The notes below the pieces were generated by a model. The model was not told the DNA's origin. It saw only the letters and a program-made list of their open reading frames with translations, and made no database searches. DNA of 64,000 nucleotides, from positions 1-64,000 of the forward strand of contig CAZUXM010000004.1 in the NCBI GenBank assembly GCA_964624635.1. The letters run 5' to 3'. The stretch's first letter is position 1. Each line of letters starts with the position of its first letter. The position numbers were made by a program, and so were the translations under genes. Shown one piece after another: positions 25,824-35,007 of the stretch. Source of the stretch: JANWKQ01 sp964624635. GTDB taxonomy: Bacteria > Bacteroidota > Bacteroidia > CAIKAF01.

Positions 25824-28800
25824 TTAGTTTTTAAATATGGCAATTTTTGTTTTAATATCCTCGTCAATTTCAACATCTAAAAGCGACTCACCTTGTATTT
25901 TATCTACAATTTGAAGAGAAGATGTTAACGTTTCGGAGCAAATATAATCCAAATTATGTTGAATTGCTTCATTTAATTTTTGATCACTTTGAACATGTAA
26001 CGTAATTCTATCCGTAACATCTAAACCAATATCCTTTCTAAAATTTTGAATTCGGTTGATTAATTCTCTGGCTAATCCTTCTTCAATTAAGGTATCACTC
26101 AAGGTAATATCCAAAGCCACGGTAACTCCATTTTCAGTCATTACTTGCCAACCGGGAATATCCTGAGAGGTAATTTCAACATCTTCCAATTCAATAACAG
26201 CAGGACCTTCCGAAGAAGAGACTTCCAATTTACCATTTTTCTCAATTTCGCTAATTTTAGCCTGATCAAACTCGGTAATAATGGAGGCTATTTCTTTCAT
26301 TAATTTTCCAAATTTCGGGCCTAATTTTTTGAAATCGGGTTTTATTTTTTTGGTTAAAATTCCATTGGTCTCCGTAATAATTTCAAGCTCTTTTACATTT
26401 ACTTCCGTTAATATCAAATCCTGAATGGCCTGTAATTGATTAGAAAATTTTTCATTTAAAGAAGGAACTATAATTTTTTGAAGCGGTTGACGAACCTTCA
26501 ATTTTTCCTTTTTACGAATAGAAAGAATCATAGAAGAAATGCGCTGCGCCAGTTCCATCCTATTCTCTAATTCAAGATCAATCATGCTTGCATCTGAAGT
26601 AGGGAAAATAGCTAAATGCACCGATTCGTTCACATTTCGTGAAGTGCTTTTATTTAAATCCTGGAACAATTTTTCTGCGTAAAATGGAGCAATAGGAGCC
26701 ACTAAGGGAGCAACCACTTCTAAACAACGATATAAGGTTTGATAGGCCGATATTTTATCTTGACCATAATCGCCTCTCCAAAAACGTTTACGGCATAAAC
26801 GCACATACCAATTGCTTAATTCATCGACCACAAAATTTTGAATTTCGCGACCTGCTTTAGTAGGCTCATAATCAGCATAATACCCATCAACTTTTTGAAT
26901 TAACGAGTTTAAGCGAGATAAAATCCAACGATCAATTTCTGGGCGATCTTCTAATTTTATATCCACTTCTTTGTACGTAAACTGATCCACATTGGCATAT
27001 AAAGCAAAAAACGCATAGGTATTATGTAAGGCTCTGAAAAACTTGCGCTGAACCTCTACAATGCCCTCTAAATCGAACTTTAAATTATCCCAGGGTTGTG
27101 CATTGGTAATCATATAAAACCGGGTCGCATCGGGCCCGTAGGTTTCTAAGGTTTTAAACGGATCGATGGCGTTACCTAAACGTTTCGACATTTTTTGCCC
27201 GTTTTTATCCAATACCAAACCATTCGAAACCACATTTTTATACGCAACACTATCAAAACAAGCGGTAGCAATGGCATGTAAGGTATAAAACCAACCGCGG
27301 GTTTGATCTACGCCTTCGGCAATAAAATCAGCCGGGAAGAATTTATTTTGATCAATTAATTCCTTGTTTTCAAAAGGGTAATGTACCTGCGCATAGGGCA
27401 TGGCGCCTGAATCGAACCAAACATCAATTAAGTCTGTTTCGCGTTTCATGGGTTTGCCTGTTGCTGAAACCAATAGAATATCATCAACATACGGACGGTG
27501 TAAATCGAAAATGGAATAATTTTTTGCGGAAAAATCTGCTGCATTAAAATTCGCCAGCGGATTATTTTTCATAACTCCGGCTTTCGTAGCTTTTTCGCAC
27601 TCTTCTTTCAGTTCCGATATAGATCCGATGCATTTTTCTTCTCCATCTTCAGCACGCCAAATGGGTAAAGGAATCCCCCAATAACGCGAACGGGAAAGAT
27701 TCCAGTCATTTGCATTTTCGAGCCAGTTACCAAAACGGCCGGTTCCGGTGCTTTCTGGTTTCCAATTGATGGTTTTATTTAAAGCTACCAGGCGATCACG
27801 CACTTTTGGAATGTTGATAAACCAGGAATCTAAAGGATAATACAAAATAGGCTTATCAGTACGCCAGCAATGCGGGTAGGTGTGCTCATATTTTTCTATT
27901 TTAAAGGCTTTTCCTTCGGTTTTTAGCTTTAAAGCGATGCGTTCATCCACACTTAAATATTTATCCAGTTTTGGGATGATATTTTTTAATCGCTCTTGCT
28001 GTTTTTTTAATTCTTCTTGTTTTTCCTGATCTGAAAGGTATTCTTCTTTTACAAATTCACCTCCAAAGCCAAAAATGGCATCGTGCATTTCGGCTCTGTA
28101 TCGGCCTCTTAAATCAACTAAAGGAACGCCTTTGCCGGTTTCATCTACCACTAACATAGGTGGAACACCGGCATCTTTGGCTACTTTCATGTCATCGGCC
28201 CCAAAGGTTGGAGCAGTATGTACAATTCCCGTACCATCTTCAGTGGTAACAAAATCTCCCCCAATAATTACAAATGCTTTTTCGGGATTCTCGTTAGGCA
28301 AAGCATAGGGTAATAATTGCTCATAAGATAGTCCCAATAAATCTTTTCCTTTAAAGGTTTGAATTACTTGATAAGGAATTAATTTATCGCCTGGTTTATA
28401 ATCAGTTAACGCAATTTCTTGTGCTTTTTCGTTGAAGTGTTTACCTACTAAGTTTTTAGCCAAAATTACCTGCATCGGCTTAAAATCGTATGTATTGAAG
28501 CTTTTTACGAGTACATAATCTATATTAGGGCCTACTGTTAAAGCGGTGTTGGATGATAAAGTCCAGGGAGTAGTGGTCCAGGCCAAAGTGTGCACTTCCG
28601 AAGCTCCAAAAAGTTTCGTTTTTTGCTCCGTTTCTTTCAGCTTAAACATCGCTACAATGGTATTATCCTTCACGGGTTTGTAGCAACCGGGCTGGTTAAT
28701 TTCGTGCGAGCTAAGTCCGGTACCTGCTGCAGGGGAATAAGGCTGTATGGTGTAGCCTTTATACATCAACCCTTTATCATACATATTTCGCAATAACCAC

Positions 28801-29285
28801 CACACGGATTCAATGTATTTGTTATCGTAGGTAATGTATGGATCGTTCATATCCACCCAATAGCCCATTTTTTGGGTTAAATCATTCCATACATCGGTGT
28901 ATTTCAATACCGCATTTCTACAGGCTTGGTTATACTCGTCGATGGTAATTTTTGTGCCAATATCTTCTTTGGTAATGCCTAATTCTTTTTCTACTCCCAA
29001 CTCAATAGGTAAGCCATGGGTATCCCAACCGGCTTTTCGTTTTACCTGGAATCCTTTTTGGGTTTTATACCGGCAAAAAATATCCTTAATGGTTCTTCCC
29101 ATTACATGGTGAATACCGGGCATTCCGTTTGCGGATGGCGGTCCTTCATAAAAAACAAAGGGGGTTTTACCTTCTCGGGTATCTACACTTTTTTGGAAGA
29201 TATCTTCCTTTTTCCACCACTTTTCAATTTCAGAAGCGAGTTTAGGTAAATCTAAATTTTCGTATTCGGGATATTTGTTTTGCAT
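25824..29285 (-). CDS. ileS: Isoleucyl-tRNA synthetase
   Basis: An 1153-residue class I synthetase, the long form usual in Bacteroidota and eukaryote-like IleRS. The HIGH-type motif is PPSANGMPGIHHVMG (residues 49-63), and the KMSKS loop is KMSKRLGNAID near residue 698. Between them lies the editing domain (HTAPTFGADDMKVA). The C-terminal part has the anticodon-binding helices and an extra domain. It charges tRNA-Ile and removes misactivated valine. The dksA-like gene follows 4 bp downstream and lspA lies beyond the repeat. A -7-like box (TAATTTTG, minus strand) lies at 29306-29313. Confidence 0.97.
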   Translation of the reverse strand: MQNKYPEYENLDLPKLASEIEKWWKKEDIFQKSVDTREGKTPFVFYEGPPSANGMPGIHHVMGRTIKDIFCRYKTQKGFQVKRKAGWDTHGLPIELGVEKELGITKEDIGTKITIDEYNQACRNAVLKYTDVWNDLTQKMGYWVDMNDPYITYDNKYIESVWWLLRNMYDKGLMYKGYTIQPYSPAAGTGLSSHEINQPGCYKPVKDNTIVAMFKLKETEQKTKLFGASEVHTLAWTTTPWTLSSNTALTVGPNIDYVLVKSFNTYDFKPMQVILAKNLVGKHFNEKAQEIALTDYKPGDKLIPYQVIQTFKGKDLLGLSYEQLLPYALPNENPEKAFVIIGGDFVTTEDGTGIVHTAPTFGADDMKVAKDAGVPPMLVVDETGKGVPLVDLRGRYRAEMHDAIFGFGGEFVKEEYLSDQEKQEELKKQQERLKNIIPKLDKYLSVDERIALKLKTEGKAFKIEKYEHTYPHCWRTDKPILYYPLDSWFINIPKVRDRLVALNKTINWKPESTGTGRFGNWLENANDWNLSRSRYWGIPLPIWRAEDGEEKCIGSISELKEECEKATKAGVMKNNPLANFNAADFSAKNYSIFDLHRPYVDDILLVSATGKPMKRETDLIDVWFDSGAMPYAQVHYPFENKELIDQNKFFPADFIAEGVDQTRGWFYTLHAIATACFDSVAYKNVVSNGLVLDKNGQKMSKRLGNAIDPFKTLETYGPDATRFYMITNAQPWDNLKFDLEGIVEVQRKFFRALHNTYAFFALYANVDQFTYKEVDIKLEDRPEIDRWILSRLNSLIQKVDGYYADYEPTKAGREIQNFVVDELSNWYVRLCRKRFWRGDYGQDKISAYQTLYRCLEVVAPLVAPIAPFYAEKLFQDLNKSTSRNVNESVHLAIFPTSDASMIDLELENRMELAQRISSMILSIRKKEKLKVRQPLQKIIVPSLNEKFSNQLQAIQDLILTEVNVKELEIITETNGILTKKIKPDFKKLGPKFGKLMKEIASIITEFDQAKISEIEKNGKLEVSSSEGPAVIELEDVEITSQDIPGWQVMTENGVTVALDITLSDTLIEEGLARELINRIQNFRKDIGLDVTDRITLHVQSDQKLNEAIQHNLDYICSETLTSSLQIVDKIQGESLLDVEIDEDIKTKIAIFKN

Positions 29286-29305
29286 GATTTGAATTGAAAT
29301 GAGTG

Positions 29306-29313
29306 CAAAATTA
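29306..29313 (-). promoter_or_regulatory. Possible -7 box of ileS (TAATTTTG on the minus strand)
   Basis: An exact TAnnTTTG match 20 nt before the ileS ATG. No TTG is found at the -33 spacing. Confidence 0.3.
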
Positions 29314-29346
29314 AGGATTATGAATTAGAAATGAAGAATTATGAAT

Positions 29347-29382
29347 GAAAAAAGCTCCGAAAGAAAACCTTCAGAGCTTTTT
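29347..29382 (-). terminator. Terminator after the unknown envelope gene pair
   Basis: On the minus strand a stem AAAGCTC/GAGCTTT, extended by GAA/TTC after one mismatch, ends in TTTTTTC. It lies about 20 bp after the stop at 29404 and separates this pair from ileS. Confidence 0.75.
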
Positions 29383-29403
29383 AGTAAGATTATTTACAGT
29401 AAT

Positions 29404-29829
29404 TTACTCAGTATAGCCAACCACTACACCTATACAACCTTCTTTGTTATCAGATTCGTCTTCCATTTGAACATCAATAATTAAATTACGAGTTGAAGTA
29501 ACTGAAAAATCCCAGAAATCTGATTCTTTTCCTTTGCTTGAGTATAAAACCTTATCAGAGGTTGTTTTTACTTCAAAATAAGTGTTTTTAGAACCATCGT
29601 TACAAGAAACAATGCGGTACTTATGGCCGGAATAAAAAGATACAACGGTAGATACTTTTTCGCCCGGAAACACAGACATGGAGTTTAATTGGCCATTGTG
29701 AATGTAAGGCGTTAATTCTTTAATACATTTATTCCGTAATGCAGTATTGCAATTAGTGGGTGTAAATGAATAATATAAGAAAGAAAAAAGCACAAGAATA
29801 GGAAGCAGGAGTAAACGTTTATTTTTCAT
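29404..29829 (-). CDS. Unknown exported protein with N-terminal hydrophobic segment
   Basis: A 141-residue protein. Residues 5-25 form a signal peptide or membrane anchor (LLLLPILVLFSFLYYSF), followed by a Cys-containing, beta-rich domain (NCNTALRNKCIKEL, VVSFYSGHKYRIVSCNDG, SDFWDFSVTSTRNLIIDV). The strand pattern is reminiscent of small beta-sandwich domains, but I recognise no named family. Four Cys residues could form disulfides in the periplasm. It lies 10 bp after the lipoprotein gene on the same strand and is terminated by a good hairpin, so the two probably work together. Confidence 0.7.
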   Translation of the reverse strand: MKNKRLLLLPILVLFSFLYYSFTPTNCNTALRNKCIKELTPYIHNGQLNSMSVFPGEKVSTVVSFYSGHKYRIVSCNDGSKNTYFEVKTTSDKVLYSSKGKESDFWDFSVTSTRNLIIDVQMEDESDNKEGCIGVVVGYTE

Positions 29830-29839
29830 AAATTAGATT

Positions 29840-30715
29840 TTAAATTTCAGTGTATTTGCTGCGTATTTCATTCACCTTATCAAACATTTTTGTAAGGTCT
29901 TGTTTGCTTGCAATAATTTTTGATTCGCCGGTAATATTAGTTACACCTGATTTATCTTGCACTAAATCGGAAGCAGTATCTTCTTCAATTCTTAATAAAT
30001 CATATACTTCTTTTAAAGCAAGCAAATCTTTTTTAAGTTCTTGTAAATCAGGGTCTTTTGTGTCAGACATAACTAAATTATGTAGATTTTCGAGTGAATA
30101 TTTTTGTTCAACAATTCGTTTTTTTAGTTCTTCATTATTTGGGCTTTTTTGATACACTCCCGAAGCTATATGTAAAGCCTCGATCCAACCTCCAAAAATG
30201 ATCATGGTCGAAAGGGCCACACTTTCATTTTCTTTCAAGTAGGTATCGGCAATCCAATAAACTTCTGAAACAATCATTTTCATTGAATCTTTGTTTTCTA
30301 TATTGTCTTCAATACGCTGTACAGTAGTTTCATCAAATGCTTTCATGACACCTAAAGATTCGGCCAGTTTTTTTGCAGAAGAAACATAAAACATAGTTTC
30401 CTGCGTTTGGTCGAATAAGGTCGCATAACTTAAATCGGCCCCATACACACCCAAATTAACTGCCTTTTTTAATTTGGTGTCGTATTTACCGGATTTAGAA
30501 GGTTCGTTTAATAATTTATTTTCATAGGTAGCTCCTGCTTTTTTAAGTACAATGGCGGTTTCCATTGGAGAAGGGATCATATAAAAAATATTTTTTAAAT
30601 CATCCGCTTTTTTCTCTAGTTCTTCAACTGATATTTCATCTAAATCACTGTGATTTGAATTATCACAGGAAAAAGTGAACGCTAATAAAACAATGAAAAG
30701 ATATTTTTTGTTCAT
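29840..30715 (-). CDS. Unknown helical lipoprotein
   Basis: A 291-residue lipoprotein. The signal MNKKYLFIVLLAFTFSCDNS has a lipobox with Cys17. The mature protein is predicted all-helical and acidic, with pieces such as SPMETAIVLKKAGATYENKL, VNLGVYGADLSYATLF and ESVALSTMIIFGGWIEALHI. This looks like a conserved Bacteroidota family, but I know no function for it. It forms a two-gene unit with the small exported protein at 29404-29829. A -7-like box (TAAATTTG, minus strand) sits at 30730-30737, between it and gpmI, so the pair is probably transcribed separately from the gpmI cluster. Confidence 0.78.
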   Translation of the reverse strand: MNKKYLFIVLLAFTFSCDNSNHSDLDEISVEELEKKADDLKNIFYMIPSPMETAIVLKKAGATYENKLLNEPSKSGKYDTKLKKAVNLGVYGADLSYATLFDQTQETMFYVSSAKKLAESLGVMKAFDETTVQRIEDNIENKDSMKMIVSEVYWIADTYLKENESVALSTMIIFGGWIEALHIASGVYQKSPNNEELKKRIVEQKYSLENLHNLVMSDTKDPDLQELKKDLLALKEVYDLLRIEEDTASDLVQDKSGVTNITGESKIIASKQDLTKMFDKVNEIRSKYTEI

Positions 30716-30729
30716 GTACTACTTTTTTA

Positions 30730-30737
30730 CAAATTTA
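30730..30737 (-). promoter_or_regulatory. Possible -7 box of the unknown lipoprotein pair (TAAATTTG, minus strand)
   Basis: An exact TAnnTTTG match 14 nt before the ATG at 30715; the -33 partner is unclear. Confidence 0.3.
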
Positions 30738-30764
30738 TAATTTAAGTTTATGTCTTTATATTAT

Positions 30765-32279
30765 TTAACTAAGTAAAGAATTTCCGTTCATCTCGGCAGG
30801 TTTTTCAATATCTAATAAATCCAATATGGTTGGCGCAATATCTGCTAAAATACCATTTTTTATTGAAGTATAATCTTTGTCGATTAAAATACATGGCACA
30901 GGATTTGTAGTATGGGCTGTATTGGGGCTTCCATCATCATTAATAGCAAAATCTGCATTTCCATGATCGGCAATAATAATTAATGAATAATCGTTTTTAA
31001 CTGCCAATTGAACAATTCTCCCGATCGATTCGTCTACTTTTTCAACCGCTTCTATAATAGCGCTATAAACCCCTGTATGGCCTACCATATCTGCATTGGG
31101 ATAATTAATACAAATAAAATCATGTTCTTTTAAAGCAATATCATGCAATACTTTTTCAGTTAATTCATCTGCACTCATACTTGGCTGTAAGTCATAAGTA
31201 GCAACTTTTGGCGAATTTACCAAAATACGTTTTTCGCCCTCAAATAAAGTTTCTTTTCCGCCTGAAAAAAAGAAGGTAACATGTGGGTATTTCTCTGTTT
31301 CTGAGGTTCTTAATTGTGTTTTTCCATGTTTGGCAAGCACTTCCCCAAGCGTGTTATGTAAATGTTCTTTATCAAAAACAACCTTTACGTTTTTATATTC
31401 ATCATCATAATTGGTCATGGTAACATAATACAAGGGCAATTTATGCATGTGTTGTTCAGGAATGTCTTTTTGGGTAAGTACTTCGGTAATTTGCCGACAG
31501 CGATCTGTTCTGAAATTGAAACAAATAACAACATCGTTTGGTTTGATGACCCCATTTTGAGCTTCTTGATTTACAATGGGTTCTAAAAACTCATCAGTAA
31601 CCCCTTTTTCGTATGATTCTTTTATGCTTTTTAAAAGGTCATTGGATGGAGTTCCCTTTTTTATAGTCAGTAAATCATACGCTTTTTTGATTCGTTCCCA
31701 CCGATGGTCACGATCCATGGCAAAATATCGCCCAATGCAGGTTGAAATTTGTATGTTGGTATTTTTTATGTGCTCTAAAAGATCTTGAATATATTTATAA
31801 CCCGCCTTTGGATCTGTATCTCTTCCATCCATAAAGGCATGAATAAAAACACCGGGCAATGAAAATGTTTTACTCATATCACACAAAGCTTTTAAATGGT
31901 TGATGTGAGAATGGACACCCCCATCTGATGCAAGTCCAATGAAATGAACAGAAACCTGATGTTCTTCAGCATGTTTAAAAGCATCTAACAATACTTGGTT
32001 TTTAAAAAATTGTTGAGAGGTAATTTCTTTATTTATTTTCTCCAAATCTTGGTATACAATTCGGCCTGCACCAATATTTAAGTGACCCACTTCCGAATTG
32101 CCCATTTGCCCTTCCGGTAAACCAACTTTTGTTCCTGAGGTTTCTAATTGAGAATGCGGGTAATCTTTCATTAACCGATCTATATTCGGAGTATTAGCCT
32201 GAAAAATTGCGTCGGATTTTGAATGATTTCCAAGTCCCCAGCCATCCATAATAGCCAAAATTACTTTTTTATGATTCAT
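30765..32279 (-). CDS. gpmI: 2,3-bisphosphoglycerate-independent phosphoglycerate mutase
   Basis: A 504-residue alkaline-phosphatase-superfamily enzyme of normal length. The metal-binding Asp12 is in AIMDGWGLG, and the phosphoserine Ser62 is in GQMGNSEVGHLNIGAGR. Later metal ligands are in NYPNADMVGHTG and IIADHGNAD. It interconverts 3- and 2-phosphoglycerate in glycolysis with Mn. Its ATG lies within the end of the histidine-kinase gene (11-bp overlap), which is itself coupled to murI. This gives a murI-kinase-gpmI transcription unit. Confidence 0.97.
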   Translation of the reverse strand: MNHKKVILAIMDGWGLGNHSKSDAIFQANTPNIDRLMKDYPHSQLETSGTKVGLPEGQMGNSEVGHLNIGAGRIVYQDLEKINKEITSQQFFKNQVLLDAFKHAEEHQVSVHFIGLASDGGVHSHINHLKALCDMSKTFSLPGVFIHAFMDGRDTDPKAGYKYIQDLLEHIKNTNIQISTCIGRYFAMDRDHRWERIKKAYDLLTIKKGTPSNDLLKSIKESYEKGVTDEFLEPIVNQEAQNGVIKPNDVVICFNFRTDRCRQITEVLTQKDIPEQHMHKLPLYYVTMTNYDDEYKNVKVVFDKEHLHNTLGEVLAKHGKTQLRTSETEKYPHVTFFFSGGKETLFEGEKRILVNSPKVATYDLQPSMSADELTEKVLHDIALKEHDFICINYPNADMVGHTGVYSAIIEAVEKVDESIGRIVQLAVKNDYSLIIIADHGNADFAINDDGSPNTAHTTNPVPCILIDKDYTSIKNGILADIAPTILDLLDIEKPAEMNGNSLLS

Positions 32280-33210
32280 ACTTTAAAGTTATGATAAATT
32301 GTGTTCCATTGGGGATATTATCTTCTACTCTAATTTCGCCATTCAGCGATTCTACCAATCTTTTCACAATGTAAAGTCCCAGTCCGGTGCCTTTTGCATT
32401 TCGGGTGTTTTCATCGCCAATGCGATAAAATTTATTAAAAATCATTGCTTTTTCTTTTTTATTGATCCCTTTTCCTAAGTCGCTGATTATGAATGAGATG
32501 CTCTTTTTTTCTTGTCGGGCATTTACCCTGATTTCCGTGTTTTCCGGAGCATATTTCATGGCATTTTCAAGCAGATTATAAAATACAGAATACAAGGCAA
32601 TTTTGTCGCTTTTTATGACCAAATCATCCGAAATATCAATGACTAAAATATGTTTCCGTTGATAAATGGAAAATAGATGCTGCGAAATTTCGGATATAAA
32701 TGATTTTATTGGAATATTTTCTTGATTGGTTGAATAGGTACCTCCTTCTATTTGTGAAGCCATTAATATGTTTTCAACCAACTTACTTAAACGGTCGGTT
32801 TGTTGAATGGAGGTTTGAATTAATTTTGCCTTTTTTTCATTAGGAATATTATCTTTTTCGAGGGTTTGTAAAATTAATTTATTGGATGCTAAAGGGGTTT
32901 TTAGCTCATGCGTAACCGATAATAAGAAATTGGTTTGTTGTTGGGCCAATTTCTTTTCTTTTTCTAAACTTTTTAAAATTTGTTTAAACGCTAAAATAAT
33001 CAATACAAAAAAAATAGTTCCTTCGCCTAAAACCATCCATATTTTTCGGGTACCAATACTCAAATCTTCAAAGCTGGCTCGCAAATCTTGAATTTCGTAG
33101 GTTTGTTTTAGAATGAGGTATGCCCACCATAAAAACTGAGCCACAACATAAAATGCTGTTAAGTAAATAACAAAATAAGGATTGTGAAAACTTATTTTTT
33201 TTGAACTCAT
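32269..33210 (-). CDS. Membrane sensor histidine kinase
   Basis: A 313-residue kinase. The ATG at 33210 overlaps the murI stop as ATGA and is preferred over the more upstream start at 33234. Two transmembrane segments (about residues 11-35 and 58-80) enclose a very short periplasmic loop of about 25 residues. The H-box is SVTHELKTPLASNK with the phosphoacceptor His101. The ATPase domain has the N-box NLLENAMKYAPE, G1 DLGKGI and G2 GTGLGLYIV. No response-regulator gene is adjacent in the window, so its partner must be encoded elsewhere. Signals may be sensed in the membrane rather than by a periplasmic domain. Confidence 0.93.
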   Translation of the reverse strand: MSSKKISFHNPYFVIYLTAFYVVAQFLWWAYLILKQTYEIQDLRASFEDLSIGTRKIWMVLGEGTIFFVLIILAFKQILKSLEKEKKLAQQQTNFLLSVTHELKTPLASNKLILQTLEKDNIPNEKKAKLIQTSIQQTDRLSKLVENILMASQIEGGTYSTNQENIPIKSFISEISQHLFSIYQRKHILVIDISDDLVIKSDKIALYSVFYNLLENAMKYAPENTEIRVNARQEKKSISFIISDLGKGINKKEKAMIFNKFYRIGDENTRNAKGTGLGLYIVKRLVESLNGEIRVEDNIPNGTQFIITLKYES

Positions 33211-34019
33211 TCTTGATGCGAAGTTTCTGCCCAAATATTTCTTTTTTCTAACTTAATTTTTTGTCCAAAAAAGTTAGCAGCACTTTCGGCAAAAGATTTA
33301 GTGTAATCAGAAACATAAAAGTGATGACTAGGGCTGGTTTTGGGTTTTGGTAATGTTCCCATTTTTTTCTGAATATAAGCAGCTATTATTTTTGCCGAAT
33401 CAATAATATCTACCTTTCCTTTATAAAATTGTTCAACTGAGTCTTTGATTAGGGGATAATGGGTGCATCCTAAAATAATGCCATCAATGTTTTTTAACTC
33501 TTTTTTGCTTAAATAACTATGGATGATTGTTTTGCTGATTTTATTATCATAAAAACCTTCTTCAATCATAGGAGCTAAAAGGGGTGTAGCTAACGATGAT
33601 ACTTTAATATTTTTCTTTTTTGCATTAATTTTTCGAGGATAAACGCGGGAAGTTATTGTGCCTTTAGTCCCAATAACCCCAATATTTTTAGATTCGTAAT
33701 GTTCACAAACAAAATCGACTATCGGATCAATCACACTATACACAAAAGCTTTCCCGTATAAATGTTTTTTTAATTCTTCATAAGCAAAGGAAGAAGCAGT
33801 GTTGCAAGCAATCACAATATGCTGACAGCCTTGTTGTAATAAAAAATCGCCGATTCCTTTTGAGTATTCTATGATTAGTTCTTTGGATTTATCTCCGTAT
33901 GGTAAATGGGCTGTATCGCCAAAATAGATAATTTGGGCCCCCGGTATATGGTGTTGTATTTCTTTGGCAATGGTTAGGCCTCCTATGCCAGAATCAAACA
34001 CTCCAATTTTATTTGTCAT
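33207..34019 (-). CDS. murI: Glutamate racemase
   Basis: A 270-residue enzyme of normal length. The two catalytic cysteines are Cys72 in IACNTASS and Cys185 in LGCTHYPL, and the N-terminal phosphate/substrate loop is GVFDSGIGGL with Asp9. It supplies D-glutamate for peptidoglycan. In many Bacteroidota murI stands next to the ompH pair; here it heads an overlapping run with a histidine kinase and gpmI. A -7-like box (TAAATTTG, minus strand) is found at 34025-34032. Confidence 0.96.
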   Translation of the reverse strand: MTNKIGVFDSGIGGLTIAKEIQHHIPGAQIIYFGDTAHLPYGDKSKELIIEYSKGIGDFLLQQGCQHIVIACNTASSFAYEELKKHLYGKAFVYSVIDPIVDFVCEHYESKNIGVIGTKGTITSRVYPRKINAKKKNIKVSSLATPLLAPMIEEGFYDNKISKTIIHSYLSKKELKNIDGIILGCTHYPLIKDSVEQFYKGKVDIIDSAKIIAAYIQKKMGTLPKPKTSPSHHFYVSDYTKSFAESAANFFGQKIKLEKRNIWAETSHQE

Positions 34020-34024
34020 ATCAA

Positions 34025-34032
34025 CAAATTTA
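34025..34032 (-). promoter_or_regulatory. Possible -7 box of murI (TAAATTTG, minus strand)
   Basis: An exact TAnnTTTG match just before the murI ATG. A TTTG lies 14 nt further upstream (34047-34050), a shorter spacing than usual. A transcript from it would be nearly leaderless. Confidence 0.3.
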
Positions 34033-34066
34033 AGATCTAATTAAAACAAAGCGAAAAAAGAATCGA

Positions 34067-34948
34067 TTATTTTTTGCGATTTAAAATCATGACCCCTGCT
34101 AAAATTAAAGCCATGGATAATATTTGTATAAAAGAAATATATTCATGATCGGCTACTCCCCATAAAACAGCAACAATGGGAATAATATAGGTAGATGAAG
34201 AAGCAAAAACAGGGGAAGTGTTCTTTAAAAGGTTATTAAAAATAATAGTTGCTAGGGCAGTGCCAAAAATCCCTAATACACTAATATACCCAAGGTTAAT
34301 GAGGGCTTTAGGGGAATTTAGCTTAGAGAAAAAATCGGTTTGAAAAAGTAAAAGGGCAGCTAAAGGGCCAAGTAAAGTAAAAATCATGGTAGCGGTTTCA
34401 ATGCCATTAAATTCTTTTAAATATTTGTTTAAAATATTTACATTTAAGGCATAACAAATGGTGGCTACAATAATAAACAGCGCATAAGAATTAATCCCAA
34501 ATAAGCCTTTTTCAAAAAAACCAAGCAAGCCAAATACTCCCACAATACTAATAATAGCCCCAATAATTTGAGCTCTAATAACATTTTGCTTAAAAAAGAA
34601 ATATCCCATTATCATGGCTAAAACAGGTACAAAAGCATTTAGCATTCCGGCTAAAGAGCTGTTAATTCTGGTTTGAGCGGTTGTGAAAAGGATGGCAGGT
34701 ATAAAACTCCCCAATAAACCGGAGGAAAGCAATAAAAGTGCTTTTTTAAAAGTGAATTTAGGCCAATTTTTAAAACCAAAAGGAATAAGCACAAAAGAAG
34801 CTATAAACATTCTGTAAAAGGCTACTTCATAGTTTGTAAAGCTTTCTAAGCCTTTTTTCATAAACATAAAAGAGCTTCCCCAAATAATGGCAACTAATAA
34901 TAAAATCCAATATTGGTTAATTTTTTTACTATAATCGATGCGAATCAT
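34067..34948 (-). CDS. EamA/DMT-superfamily transporter
   Basis: A 293-residue membrane protein with about ten hydrophobic helices in two EamA repeats. The first repeat opens ILLVAIIWGSSFMFMKKGLE, and the second carries SSSTYIIPIVAVLWGV near the end. The ATG at 34948 is chosen; the longer form from 34963 starts at TTG and adds five residues. These transporters export metabolites such as amino acids or nucleotide precursors; the substrate here is unknown. The gene is 47 bp upstream of murI on the same strand and may or may not be co-transcribed with it. Confidence 0.9.
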   Translation of the reverse strand: MIRIDYSKKINQYWILLLVAIIWGSSFMFMKKGLESFTNYEVAFYRMFIASFVLIPFGFKNWPKFTFKKALLLLSSGLLGSFIPAILFTTAQTRINSSLAGMLNAFVPVLAMIMGYFFFKQNVIRAQIIGAIISIVGVFGLLGFFEKGLFGINSYALFIIVATICYALNVNILNKYLKEFNGIETATMIFTLLGPLAALLLFQTDFFSKLNSPKALINLGYISVLGIFGTALATIIFNNLLKNTSPVFASSSTYIIPIVAVLWGVADHEYISFIQILSMALILAGVMILNRKK

Positions 34949-35007
34949 AAAATATGTGGGCAAGATAAACCATTTTTGTTAGAAATTTGTTGGGTAAATA
35001 AGAACAC

